Source: Brachypterus glaber
Lineage: Eukaryota > Arthropoda > Insecta > Coleoptera > Kateretidae
Length of the DNA: 64,000 nucleotides
Direction: 5' to 3'
Assembly: GCA_958510825.1 (NCBI GenBank)
Contig: OY294045.1
Span: forward strand, 8,483,916 to 8,547,915
In this document: in pieces, positions 1-10,828 of the stretch
How the letters are laid out: every line of letters begins with the position of its first letter
How positions within the stretch are numbered: position 1 is the stretch's first letter
The notes under the pieces: model-generated
The model's input: only the letters and a program-made list of their open reading frames with translations
Databases searched by the model: none
What the model was told of the DNA's origin: nothing
Program-made: the position numbers and the translations under genes

Positions 1-2
1 CC

Positions 3-1667
3 CTTAATGACAGAAGGCGTCGTTTACGAAAACTGTTTCAGCACAAGTTAAAATCTGTACGCAGCCGCGAAGAACAAATCCGTGCAGATGCCTTGGCTAC
101 TCATCACCTGGACAAAAACTTTGTGAAATTCTGGAAAGCCTGCGACAGAATAAGCAAGACTTCAATTTCTCTGTCGAACTCAGTCGATCAGGCCTCTGGT
201 GAATCTGACATTGCAGAACTTTGGGCAAAGAAATTCGAAAAGCTTAGTAATCTGTTTGATGACGAGACTTCTGAAGCTTTTGAAGCTGAGAACTTTGAAG
301 CCTGTATGGTCCCCTCAAACGATGTTAAACTTGCCATATCTCAGCTTAAGCGTGGAAAGGCTGCTGGTTGGGATGGCCTTTCTCCGGAATATATTATATA
401 TGCGCATGAAGCTTTATATCCTATTCTATCCATGTGTTTTTCGGGCATGTTATCCCATGGCATAACTCCCCCGTCACTAACGAAGAGCATTATCATACCG
501 ATTGTCAAAAACAAAAGCGGCGACATATCTGACTCTTCTAACTATCGCCCTATCGCCATATCAACGTCTCTTTCTAAAATCCTTGAACTTGTTATTCTTA
601 GCAGATGTAAGAATTGCCTAAAAACCTCTGATAACCAGTTCGGGTTTAAAAGCAATGTGGGGACTGCTGAAGCTATCTACCTTCTGAAAGAAACTGTCGG
701 CCACAATATAAGGAAAAACACTCCAGTGTATGCTTTATTCTTGGATTTGAGTAAGGCTTTTGACAGAGTTCATCACCCTACCTTAATAAAAGCTCTCTTG
801 AAACGGAAAGTACCCTGCTACATATGCCGACTGATTCAGAACTGGAACTTCAATGCGACTGCCTTCTTACTGCGAAATGGTGTACGCCAAGGAAGCCTTC
901 TAGCTCCTGATTTTTTCAATGCGTATATTGACGAACTTCACTATATCCTGTTGGCAGTTGCCGCTGGTTGTTTCTGTGGTAGTATCAAAGTTAACTGTAT
1001 TTCATATGCGGATGACATGGTGCTACTATGTCCTTCTTTAGAAGGCCTCCGGTTACTTCTTCGTAGGTGTGAAGAATTCGCGTTAAAAACATTTCTTAAA
1101 TACAACACGGACAAAAGTAAACTAATGGTTTTTAAACCCCCAGTGTATAGGCATCTGATTGTTCCCTCAATTTCCCTTAATAATACCCCTATCGAGCAGG
1201 TATCTAAACTTAAATATCTCGGTCATATAATAGACAATACACTGTGTGATAACTCTGAAATTCAACGTCACTATAAAAACTTGTGTGTTCGTGATAATAT
1301 GATCGCAAGAAAATTCAGCAAGTGTTCTGTAGAAGTTAAAAACCTTTTGTTCAAGACTTTCTGTTACGACCTGTACTCAGGAGAACTCTGGTGCAACCAC
1401 ACTGTGGCTTCTTGGCGTACGTTACGCGTTTGCTATAATAATGCCTATCGCATTATTCACAGACTTCCGCGGTATAATAGTGCCTCTGAAATGTTTGCTA
1501 CAGCCCGAATTAACACCTTGGACGCTCTTCGGAGAAAAAAGCTTGCCAGCTTTGTAGAGCGCCTTTCCTGCACCCAGAACAATCTGTTAAGAGCTGTAGT
1601 GTCATCAGATGTTTTCTGGACCTCTACTATTTTTGGAAGTTGGCGACGTCTTTGTTTTTTGTTATAA
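3..1667 (+). CDS. Non-LTR retrotransposon reverse transcriptase, 5' end cut by window edge
   Basis: The frame is open from the window edge (nt 3) to the TAA at 1665-1667, about 554 codons. An upstream endonuclease part, if present, lies outside. Reverse transcriptase blocks appear in the usual order: a KAAGWDGLSPEY block, NYRPIAISTSLSKILE, QFGFK, the catalytic FLDLSKAFD (738-764), GVRQGSLL, and the catalytic YADD (1005-1016), followed by thumb and C-terminal sequence. This enzyme copies element RNA into DNA by target-primed reverse transcription. The type resembles CR1/L2-like or Daphne-like elements, but the clade is my guess. Between FLDLSKAFD and GVRQGS the protein looks shorter than I expect, which may be a small in-frame deletion. 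After the stop comes a T-rich 3' UTR ending in AATAAATGC and an ATT microsatellite near 1781-1792, a common 3' tail for such elements. The frame has no internal stop, so the copy is fairly young. Confidence 0.88.
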   Translation, partial: LNDRRRRLRKLFQHKLKSVRSREEQIRADALATHHLDKNFVKFWKACDRISKTSISLSNSVDQASGESDIAELWAKKFEKLSNLFDDETSEAFEAENFEACMVPSNDVKLAISQLKRGKAAGWDGLSPEYIIYAHEALYPILSMCFSGMLSHGITPPSLTKSIIIPIVKNKSGDISDSSNYRPIAISTSLSKILELVILSRCKNCLKTSDNQFGFKSNVGTAEAIYLLKETVGHNIRKNTPVYALFLDLSKAFDRVHHPTLIKALLKRKVPCYICRLIQNWNFNATAFLLRNGVRQGSLLAPDFFNAYIDELHYILLAVAAGCFCGSIKVNCISYADDMVLLCPSLEGLRLLLRRCEEFALKTFLKYNTDKSKLMVFKPPVYRHLIVPSISLNNTPIEQVSKLKYLGHIIDNTLCDNSEIQRHYKNLCVRDNMIARKFSKCSVEVKNLLFKTFCYDLYSGELWCNHTVASWRTLRVCYNNAYRIIHRLPRYNSASEMFATARINTLDALRRKKLASFVERLSCTQNNLLRAVVSSDVFWTSTIFGSWRRLCFLL

Positions 1668-1792
1668 TGACTGTAAACCCAACCTTTTTTTTATGTATAT
1701 ATTTTTGTGTATGTTTTATTTTTATTTATTTTTTTTCTTATATTCCTATGTGATATGGCTTATATGCCGGAATAAATGCTTTATTATTATTA

Positions 1793-2994
1793 AAATGGGG
1801 CAGGGCGGAGTTATGTTAATACCAAGGTTAATACGCAATCAAGTCATGACCAGTACCCGGCATATTTCCAGTTGTAGTTCAGTCTTCAGGTCAATAAAAG
1901 AGCCTTTACCTGGAAATAATTCAGGGAGTTTTGATTTTCGGTTTATTGGGTAGGGTTAATGGCCGCAAATAAAAAAACAATTTTGTGACGTTGAACACGA
2001 TTTGAAACTGTTATTTTTTTAACGTGTTTTTTACAAAAAACGGATTTTTAAAATATCTCTTAAACGTTACACTATACGTTTTTAGATTTTTATTTATTTT
2101 TTTTTTCGAAAAACCAAAAATATTCTTTATCGTTGGTTAGGCATGCCCCTTAGAACATTTTGGGTGAAAATTAAAAAAACATCTATCTGGGACTTTTTTT
2201 TTACGTAAAATTAATTTTTTTTTAATAATTCACACATTTGTGCCACATTATCTCGAGTAAACCGATTTTGGATTGAATCACCATTGTATTAAGCATAAAA
2301 AAATCTTCCCAACCGAGTCATAAAGAAAAATCTAAAACCCTACAGTGTAACGTTTAAGGCGCTGCCGTGAATTAGCTATAAGTCTTACAAAAAAATACAT
2401 GACAAAAAATGTTAGAGATTTGGTCCTCTTTATTTTCATATCAAACGTTTTTTGTCCTAGGATCTAACTAACCTAAAACGGTCTCAAAGAAACAAAAATC
2501 CAGAAACGACTTTCTTGATTAGAAGGGCAGAGTTTGTCAGCGGATATTTTGGGGGAAGATATTTCAAAGGAATCGAGAAAGGAATATTCCGAGGGATATT
2601 CCGAGGAATATTCTGTCGTACAACAATTCATTTCTACGTTATTCACGTTTTTTCATACGTGAGAAATCGGATGATAATTATTTAAATAAATAAGATATAA
2701 AAAATGAATCATAAGTATAATCAGTTAGGTATAATTTGTAGTGAATTTTCATATAAACATTAATTTATTAAAATTTGTAATGTTTTATTTTATCGATTAT
2801 TTGCATTTAAATTAAGCTAACAATTTTGGCTGTTATGACGGGGGTATTGGGGGTAATTATCGCCATAAAGTAATTTTTTTTTAATTTTATACAAAATATG
2901 GTAAATGTGTGGTATATGTATAGGCTGGTACAGTATCTCATGAGTCATGACGCTTCAGACGAGTGCGTATTAACAACTCTGCCCTGCCCCATTT
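1793..2994. mobile_element. Non-autonomous inverted-repeat DNA transposon, TA-flanked (about 1.2 kb)
   Basis: The left end reads AAATGGGGCAGGGCGGAGTT and the right end is its near complement, GCCCTGCCCCATTT. Similarity between the ends continues imperfectly inward, with GTTAATACGCA and GTCATGAC blocks on both sides. TA dinucleotides at 1791-1792 and 2995-2996 look like the target-site duplication, as in Tc1/mariner-type elements. The inside is AT-rich with no usable reading frame. The element abuts the ATT tail of the retrotransposon at 1-1790. Confidence 0.75.
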
Positions 2995-2996
2995 TA

Positions 2997-3625
2997 GAAT
3001 TTTTTTTAAATTATTATTTAAATTTAGAGGCCTTGCCATTAAATCTTGGTAAAAAGGGTGTTTTTAAGATAGAGTTATGTTCATACGCACTCAAGGCTAA
3101 ACAGCCATGAGATATTTTACTAGCTCTACCACATACGTTAGTAACCTACCACATACCGCATATATGATAAATTTTCATAAATTTATTATAGAATATCATG
3201 GGCCAAAATATTCGGCGCCTAAATATCCCGACTAAAAAATTGCAATGTTATTACCCCTAGCACAAGACTAAAGCTTATTTGGGGCTATCCACGACTTATC
3301 TGTAATAACTTCAAATAAATAAATAATAAATAAATGTTTTCTAGTTAGGATATTTTGGACCTGAATATTTTAAGAATATTTTTCGATATTTTGAAAAATT
3401 AGGTGCGATTATCGCACTGCCCTGAGACGAAATATCGTAGCCCAAAAAAATTTGATTATGCGAAAAAAGAGCCTACATGATAATCACCAAAATTCACCAG
3501 GTTATTTTCAGTTATTGTTTCTATATTTTTTGGAAATATATGGAACCGGATATTTTGTCTTCCGGATATTTTATTTCCAGTTATTTGTTTCGAGATATTT
3601 GGTACCGAAAAAAAAAAGAAAAAGG
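2997..3625. other. AT-rich spacer, no gene seen
   Basis: Low-complexity A and T runs and short reading frames without family resemblance. Repeated GGATATTTT-type words near 3540-3600 suggest degraded repeat DNA. Confidence 0.5.
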
Positions 3626-3900
3626 TTATTACCCCTACCCGGGCCTCCAAAAAAAACTCCGGGGACCCAATTTTTTTTTACCTTCTGAAAAATTTTGATG
3701 ACCATTAAAAAGAGACTTATCGCCCCACCCGGGCCCTCGACGAAAAATTAATCCTCCGGGCCCCCGAATTTTTTTTACCTCCTGAAAATTTTGATGACTA
3801 AAAAAAAAGGAATTATCACCCATACCTCAAAAGTTTTGATGAATAAGAAAGAAACAATCCGGACCCTCTCAGAAACTCCGGACCCGGGGAACACCCCCGA
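3626..3900. repeat. Degenerate tandem repeat, unit about 90-95 bp, about 3 copies
   Basis: Each unit carries a CCCGGGCC- or CCGGACCC-like GC block, an A/T run and a TGAAAATTTTGATGA-like block (near 3685, 3785 and 3825). Copies are diverged and the third is partial. The GC-rich blocks stand out from the AT-rich surroundings. Confidence 0.6.
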
Positions 3901-3943
3901 ACCCCGCTCTCGACGGCCCTGTCTGTGGGTAAACCAACCTTAT

Positions 3944-4160
3944 CTATGGTCTGTTTCATCAAGCAAGATAGTAAATGAAAATTCGCACAGTAAATATTTT
4001 TACAACAGGTTTGAATAGTGTATGTTTGTGTATAGAATATAGTTATGTTTTATAAAATAAACTACGCAGTATATTCCCACATCCAATATTCGAATCTGTT
4101 TTGAAAATATTCACTATGCGATTTTTAATTTACTATCTTGCTTGATGAAACAGACCATAG
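3944..4160. mobile_element. 217-bp MITE, family A, copy 1
   Basis: Starts CTATGGTCTGTTTCATCAAG and ends with the complement. The inverted ends run about 50 bp with few mismatches. A second copy of exactly the same length lies at 19332-19548 in a UQCRC2 intron. No coding capacity. No clear target-site duplication could be read. Confidence 0.85.
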
Positions 4161-5261
4161 GTTTCCCAGAAAGACGCAAAATTTGTGTGGACCGGTGAAA
4201 TTGATTTATGACGTAAATTTACGTTACAGGTAAGGGAACACCTACAAACCATTATTTTTCACAGAATATTTTAAACATATTTGTTTAATTTTATTAAATT
4301 TCGACTAATTTTTAATTTTACGACTTAAAAATCTTTATTTTTGCAGACAATACAAACAAATATTTCTTATTTTGCCATTTATTTTTTTAGTTGCAAAATA
4401 AGATTATGTTTATCATTTCTTGCAATTTACTGTAATCTACTTAAAATAGATAAAGGATATTTTTGTAATATTATTTTGGCATATGTTCTTACCTGTAAAC
4501 TTTATCCAAGTCAAAAACACAAAATATTGTTTATTTTTCTCAGTGTTTAACTAGTTTGTAAGTTTGTTTCACTTTCACGTATGTTAAAAGACACTAAACC
4601 ATTAATTACACATTCATTTTGTATTGTTTAAGCCCTAAAAGGGGCATATTTTCACAAAAATACGGACACCAGTTTCACTCTGCGAACACTTTTCCACCAT
4701 GTTTTTTTCTGACCTCAATTCCTGCGCATGTCCAGTTTTGCAAAACTAATAATTGTCAATAATGAAATTTTTAAACATGTTTTTTTATTTTACTACAAAT
4801 AAAATCTCTATAAAAATATGTGAGCTGTTTATAAGTATTATAAACTGACATGATAATAGGCAGTTTTTATTTTAGAAAACATTATTTTTCGTTGTATACA
4901 ACCCGTAAAACAAAAACGTGTATTGTATGTTGCAAAAAAATATTTTCGGTGTTTTTTATACAATTTATTATACACATACTGGGATTACCTTGACTGAGTT
5001 TTAAGTTTATATTATATAAACCATTTATTTTATTTTTGTTAAAGATATTAATAATAGTTTAGCCTCATATTGTTTTCTATATTTAAAAAGAATAAAACTG
5101 ATATTTCCAGTCACTTCCGAGCACCAAGCATTTATTTATTGTAAATCTGATTTTTATTGATATCCTCTTGTCAATGTTTTACGATTTTAGCTGTCACGCT
5201 TTATACCTGTATCTTTTATAATTTTATTTTTTATTGATCAAATATACACCCTTGGTAACAA
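4161..5261. other. Upstream region of the tektin gene
   Basis: AT-rich with no coding signal. It presumably holds the tektin promoter and 5' UTR, but no convincing core-promoter motif could be fixed by eye. Confidence 0.4.
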
Positions 5262-7031
5262 ATGGCAAACAACTCGGGGGATGGTCCTATTGCATGCAAT
5301 GAAAAAGGCCATTTCGAAAAAGCTCAAACACCCTGCAAGTTAGCAGCCGCATCAAACATTGAATTAAACAAAACTTGTTGTAGAGACCTAGAAAACTCCA
5401 GTTTTCAAAAACCATATGACGATTCTTGTAGAGAAGATCCGCTTTTGAGCAGAAAGGAACGTAAACTATCAGTTGAATGTGAGAACGGCCAAAAGGAGGG
5501 CCAAAGTGGTCAATTGAAAGGTATTCTGAAAACCCCTGGAAATAATATCTGCTGCTGCAGTAATCGAGAGCAAAATAACGAAATGCACGCTACAGCAGGT
5601 AGACAACACCCTGCAGTGGTAAATCCAACTGTCAAACCTCCCGTTCCCAACGAATTACGACCTACACCTGAAGGTGGTCGTGCACCATGCTATTTACCCC
5701 AACCAGGGGACGAAATCCAGCAAATAATCGATCATGAAATGTCCCCCATTGGACCCTGGGCTACTGGAAGAGTCGATTGGGGGCCTTTGTCTGGACTTAC
5801 TGGTACAAGACCAGTTGTAGATAAATATTCCATCACCAGATTTAGTGAAGCTGAATGGAGGACTCATAACAAGGAAATCTTGGATATGGCCAAAAGCGAG
5901 CAACACAGAGCAAACCTCATAGATTGGAACGGACGTCAATGCTTGGAGCAAACTCAAGCAGATGTGGATAAGAACCAAGAAAATAACACCAAGAGATTGA
6001 ACCAACGCGAACTGGAGATCCACAAGTGGAAATGTGAGTTAGAACGTGCTATAGCAGCGGCTTCAGAGGAAATATCGTTTATGGAAGAGCAGAGAAAGCG
6101 TTTAAAGCAAGCAAGTTCCGTTCTTCAACTTCCAGAATCCATAGCTGGAGAATGTCTGGAAAGACGAACAGGGCGACTGGACTCTGAACTGGTTCGTGAC
6201 GAAGTAGAGGTAGAATTGATGAAAGAACTTGCTCTAACAGCTGAACTACGCGAAACTTTTGCCAGAACTTTAAAAGACGTTGAGGCACAGCTTCTGGAGG
6301 ATAAAACTGCAAAAGCGCGACTCGAATTTGATTGGAGCGATAAGACAGTATCTCACGGAATTGAAACTATTAACGTCTCGCTCACAACAAGGTCTAATAT
6401 TTTGCTATTTCGTCCTGGATCAGTTATAATCCCAGATGATCAGTCAACAATAGAATATTGGGAACACTTCACCAGAGAAACCTTGCTGGAGGGAGAGGCA
6501 ACAAGGCAGAGATCTGTAACTTTACGCGGTACTCTCGATGCGATTCTGAACAACGCGGCTAGAGATCTAAGGTCCCAAGCAGATAAAGTGGAACTTGCCT
6601 TATCCAAAAAAATCGCTTGCACTCAAGAAATCACCACCCAACTAGAACAAGATCTCAAACAAGTACTCCAAAGATTAGCAGACGTGGAAGAAATCATAGA
6701 CGCAATTAGAGCAGCTATTAGAAGATTAGATTTACCAATGAAAAAAGCTCAAACGAGACTTGATAATCGACTCCAAAGACCAAGAGTTGAAAATTGCAGA
6801 GATGAAGCTCATTTTGGTTTGATTGAAGAGGTAAAAACTATTGGAGAAAGTGTTGCTGCTCTAACAGCTCAACTTAAACAAGCTGAAGAATCTCAAGCAA
6901 ATCTCATTAAAGCCAGAAGCGATTTGGAAAGAGAAATTATGGTCAAGAAGAAAACTTTAGAGATAGATCAGGAAAGAACTAAACGATATAGATCATATTA
7001 CCCTTCTGCAACTGCACTGTCTGGTTATTAA
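5262..7031 (+). CDS. Tektin (tektin-3/4-like), intronless, long N-terminal extension
   Basis: A 589-residue protein ending in a TAA stop (7029-7031). Tektins are coiled-coil filament proteins lying inside doublet microtubules of cilia and sperm flagella. The family-specific nonapeptide RPxxExCRD is present as RPRVENCRD (residues 506-514). Other matches are LVRDEVEVELMKE, LEFDWSDK, YWEHFTRE and the C-terminal IDQERTKRYRSYYPSATALSGY region, which resembles tektin-3 and tektin-4. The tektin domain starts near residue 190 (SITRFSEAEW) and has the expected length. The first 190 residues are extra compared with the usual 400-450-residue tektins. They are polar, hold several Cys (CCCC-type clusters near residue 97) and a Pro-rich stretch (NPTVKPPVPNELRP). 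The start is the first ATG of the open frame. The paralogue cannot be fixed without a tree. Confidence 0.93.
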   Translation: MANNSGDGPIACNEKGHFEKAQTPCKLAAASNIELNKTCCRDLENSSFQKPYDDSCREDPLLSRKERKLSVECENGQKEGQSGQLKGILKTPGNNICCCSNREQNNEMHATAGRQHPAVVNPTVKPPVPNELRPTPEGGRAPCYLPQPGDEIQQIIDHEMSPIGPWATGRVDWGPLSGLTGTRPVVDKYSITRFSEAEWRTHNKEILDMAKSEQHRANLIDWNGRQCLEQTQADVDKNQENNTKRLNQRELEIHKWKCELERAIAAASEEISFMEEQRKRLKQASSVLQLPESIAGECLERRTGRLDSELVRDEVEVELMKELALTAELRETFARTLKDVEAQLLEDKTAKARLEFDWSDKTVSHGIETINVSLTTRSNILLFRPGSVIIPDDQSTIEYWEHFTRETLLEGEATRQRSVTLRGTLDAILNNAARDLRSQADKVELALSKKIACTQEITTQLEQDLKQVLQRLADVEEIIDAIRAAIRRLDLPMKKAQTRLDNRLQRPRVENCRDEAHFGLIEEVKTIGESVAALTAQLKQAEESQANLIKARSDLEREIMVKKKTLEIDQERTKRYRSYYPSATALSGY

Positions 7032-7131
7032 ATATCACTTGTAGATAATACACGATAAATAACATATAAATAGAACGCAGCAAATTACTTTTACAAATTC
7101 AGCAAAGAATACAGCAAAAAAAAACACCAAA

Positions 7132-7137
7132 AATAAA
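7132..7137 (+). terminator. Poly(A) signal of the tektin gene
   Basis: AATAAA about 100 nt after the tektin stop, the first canonical signal downstream. Confidence 0.5.
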
Positions 7138-7529
7138 CGCACTAAATACTTGTGCTGCCATCTGTTAAGTTTTTTCTTAACGATTTCTGGTTAAATAGCC
7201 CGTTCTCTTTTTCAACCGGGTTCAATGGTATATTTTAAATTTATGTTCTTAATGGTATTTGGATAAAAATTTAAAAAAATATATTGTTGCATAATCATAA
7301 ATACAAAAGTTTTTTAAGGGGTTGCAGCAAACTAATTTACAAGTATTTATTTAACGAAATATCATATTTTCCTGTGACGTCATAGTAATTGACATGTAAA
7401 TACTTGTCAACCTCAGAGACCACAACCTCAAAAAAATATTGTTTTCAAAACAATTTTTTAATGTTTTTTATTCATTGTGACGTCTGTTTTACAGTGATTT
7501 TATGAATGTGTTTATTTTAATTAATAAAC

Positions 7530-10500
7530 ATGGCTTTACTTTATTTAGGAGAAGATCCATGGTAAGAAAGTTAGGTTAGGTTTTTTTTGTTTCAAACAAT
7601 TTAATTGTTGTTTTGTAGGATCAGAGAACATGAGTCATGTGAGAAATTAAACAGAGATATTTTGGAACAATTATCGCAAAGGCAGACATGTCCTAGATCC
7701 AGTGAAAAATATTCTCAGTTATCAGCAAATGTACGCCTACGGCTAAAGCAATATTTAAATGAAGTGGGACAGTTGAATCAAAAATTAGATATTGCAACTA
7801 GAGCAGGTTCAATGTATCCTTTTTAATATAAAATAGAATAAAAATAATTATTAAAATGTTCCTGAGCACAGATTTTTTTTTTCATGAAACATAGTGGCAC
7901 TATTAGGTACTATTTTATTTATTTTTTTTATTTTAAATGTTTTTCTTTTCAAAACAAAATATTTTTTGAATTTTTTTTTTCAAAATTTTACTTATAGTCT
8001 TACACACAGTAAAAAGCTCCGACAAAAGGGGAAGGTATCACACATGCTCTCTTCTTTAGGTCATAAGGCATGCATGTGTTCAAGTGAGAGGCACCACATT
8101 CCTCAAATATTTTCCATAGCTACACATCTGTGTGTCAAACAATATTTCATTTTTTAAAAAAGTTTGTTTTTTTTGTTTTTGGTAGAAGTTTTATTGTAGG
8201 TCTCATTGTAGGTATTAATATCCCTACAAACACAGGGTGCTGGGCCTTTTATGGCCTGTTACTGGCTAGGAAAGGGCCTTTACAGTCTAAGCACCCCGTG
8301 TTGATAGGGACTATTATTTTGTTGGCAACAGTATTTATATCAGAATAATCAGTTATGTTGTTGTAATTTAAGACATAATTGATAAAAAGGTTAAATTATT
8401 TATTAATAATTATTATTAATTTTTTTTTGTACAGTTGTTTTTGAATTTTAATGTTATTTTAAATTAAAATTCAAACAAAGATGTGTAGGTATAATTAAAT
8501 TCTTTTAAATATTAGTGAGGTAAAGATTTATAAGCACTATTTTTTACATTTTTCCTTATTTTTATTTATCACTTTTAGTTTTTACTTTTTTTATCAATTT
8601 TTTTGTCAATTTTTTCTGTGTAATTTTTTTTCTATTAATTTGTTCAATTCTTTTGCCACAGTGCTTTTTTCATTAAATTTTTTCCCAATGTTTTTTTGTA
8701 ATAACTTTTTTATGTATATATATTTTTTAGCAGCTTTTTTACATTCTTTTCCATTAACAGTTAAACTCAAGAATAAAAATAATTAAAATTTTCTTTAACA
8801 CAGTAAAGTACCTCAGATGAAGCAGAAAGAAGGATAAGACAAGTGGAGGTGTTACATTCCAAAGGAATCCAAATGCAAAAACAGTTTAACAATCAAGTCA
8901 TGAGTAAACTAAAAGAAGATCGAGCCCAACTGATGTCTGGCGTGGGATCTTCCGTTTGGGCTGAAGATAGAAATTTAGTTCAAAACAACACCAACAAAAC
9001 GGTAGAAGAATTAAGAGCGGATCAGAGGAGACTGTTAAATGAGCAAGATCAAGGTTTGGAAAACTTATCGCGGATTATTTCCAGACAGAAGTCTGTAGCT
9101 AGTACGATTTCTACTGAAGTGGATTTTCATAATGGTAAGTGTAATGTATGCGATCTGCAATACACACATAGAGGAAGTCAGAGTTAACTGGGCAGCTTTT
9201 TTTCATATCGAGTTTATGAAAAACCTGTAAACAATATTCAAATATTTTCTATAGCAAAAGGTAGATTATTACTATAGTAAGAACATATTAATACTTCAGA
9301 CAAATATTATTTATATAAAAAAAGTTACTAATGATAAAGCAGTTAACCACGCTGGACCAGTTAACCCCATAGGCCAGGGTTAACTGGACCACTATTCAGG
9401 GGTAACTGGTCCACTAACAAAAATATATTGTATTGTAATTATTGTGAATAAAAACGATTTAAAATCAAATGGAATTTAATTCTAACATAAAAATAGACAA
9501 CATAATATGTTAAATATTAGATATATCTCAGGATTAATTGGTCCGGGGGTTAACTGGATATGGCCCAGTTAACCCCAAACTAATTAATATTGGCATAAGT
9601 GATTTTGACCATGTCCAGTTAACCCCGAACCAGTTAACCCTGAGTGACACCACTGAATGAAATCATAAAATTTTAATACTTAATAAGATATTAAATGCGG
9701 CAATTGTGCAGAATAATTAACAAAATACTCAGTATATTAGGTAAAATATTAGTCTAGATCCTCCTATTAATTTTAATTTTGGAGTGTTACGCCCATGTTA
9801 ATGGTATAGGAAAACAGCGTTACAGGGGGGGGGGGTCCGAAATGATCAAAACTTGCGTTACGTAATACTTGAACGTTCCCTTTCGGAAAATTCGTAAGCT
9901 GATTAACGCTTTAAGCTAGTGATTTTAAATATGGCATAGAAGTTTGTTACAAGAAGTTCTTAGTTTTGATTACCTTTGTTATAACAAGATTTGTAAAAAA
10001 AACAAAAAGTTTTTTTTTAATATTCGAGTTATAATTAAACAAATCTTAAAAAGTATAAAATCGCTTTTTCTCAGGACTTACTTTTCAGAGATGTGACAGT
10101 TCAGAACTATATCTAAATTATAAAGAACTTTCACTTTCGGGTTTAGACCGTGTTAATGGATTTTCACTTTCCGACGTTTCGTCTCTTACTACTAGAGACA
10201 TCTTCAGGGATTAATCTGAAACTAAGTTTCGAATAACCACAACTCGTCATAAATAGTGACACAAGTTGATTCGAAACTTAGTTTCAGATTAATCCCTGAA
10301 GATGTATCTAGTAGTAAGAGACGAAACGTCGGAAAGTGAAAATCCATTAACACGGTCTAAACCCGAAAGTGAAAGTTCTTTATATCTTAATGGCCGTGAA
10401 AGCTTAAAATCTAAAATATATCTAAATTCACCACCCTCAGGGGTGGGGATAGTTTTCGTGTAAATTGGTATATTGGGGTTTTTGAGGTTGCTGAAAGTGA

Positions 10501-10786
10501 ATCTGATAATAAAAATCCATTTCACGCGCGGAGGTGAAAAATGGGAAAGCTCTTTTACTGGGCAGTGTATTTTTTTGAAAAAGGCTTTTGTTCTATTTTT
10601 AGATTTTTATTCGTTTTTTTTTCAGAAATTCTGGATGGTTTAGGAACTCAAATAGATAACACAGATCAACGAGTGCGAGCGGAAACCCAACATATCTCTG
10701 TGGTTGATACCAAAGACAGGACTTGCATTTATTGGGTTACCATTATATTTTTATTTATAGCTATTTTAATTGTTGCGTTCATTTAG
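7530..10786 (+). CDS. Stx8: Syntaxin-8 (Qc-SNARE), four exons
   Basis: Exons 7530-7561, 7619-7813, 8809-9134 and 10626-10786, all with GT-AG borders and matching phases, give a 237-residue protein (human syntaxin-8 is about the same length). Syntaxin-8 is a tail-anchored SNARE that helps fuse late endosomes and lysosomes, in a bundle with syntaxin-7, Vti1b and VAMP7/8. It opens MALLYLGEDPW and has an N-terminal helical region. The SNARE motif starts near LNEQDQGLENLSRIISRQK and ends at VVDTKDR. One transmembrane segment (about residues 218-237, VTIIFLFIAILIVAFI) closes the protein with no luminal tail. The acceptor for exon 3 was set at 8808, because the nearby AG at 8802-8803 would put an in-frame TAA at 8804. 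The central-layer residue, normally Gln, is His183 next to the last intron. The introns hold several foldback elements. Confidence 0.93.
8214..8317. repeat. Foldback repeat in syntaxin-8 intron 2
   Basis: Imperfect inverted arms: ATATCCCTACAAACACAGGG on the left against the complement of CCCCGTGTTGATAGGGACTA on the right. About 104 bp, non-coding. Confidence 0.55.
9178..9652. mobile_element. MITE-like element built from CCAGTTAACCCC motifs
   Basis: Inverted ends TCAGAGTTAACTGG and CCAGTTAACCCTGA bound about 475 bp in syntaxin-8 intron 3. The same 11-12-bp word occurs about nine times in both orientations (near 9183, 9342, 9357, 9377, 9404, 9548, 9567, 9617 and 9632). Non-coding. No target-site duplication is clear. 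Confidence 0.65.
10119..10384. mobile_element. Long, near-perfect foldback element in syntaxin-8 intron 3
   Basis: The left arm 10121-10233 and right arm 10270-10382 (about 113 bp each) are reverse complements with one mismatch by eye (AGAGACA against AGATACA). The loop is about 36 bp. The RNA would fold into a long hairpin. Arm identity suggests a recent insertion or arm correction. Confidence 0.85.
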
Positions 10787-10828
10787 GTCTTAAGGTTTAA
10801 CTCAACAAAATGAAGCAAATTTAAAATA

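Noticed and set aside
3452..3823. Overlapping small open frames on both strands
   Set aside because: They follow A/T and CCCGGG tandem repeat sequence, overlap each other in several frames, and show no family motif.
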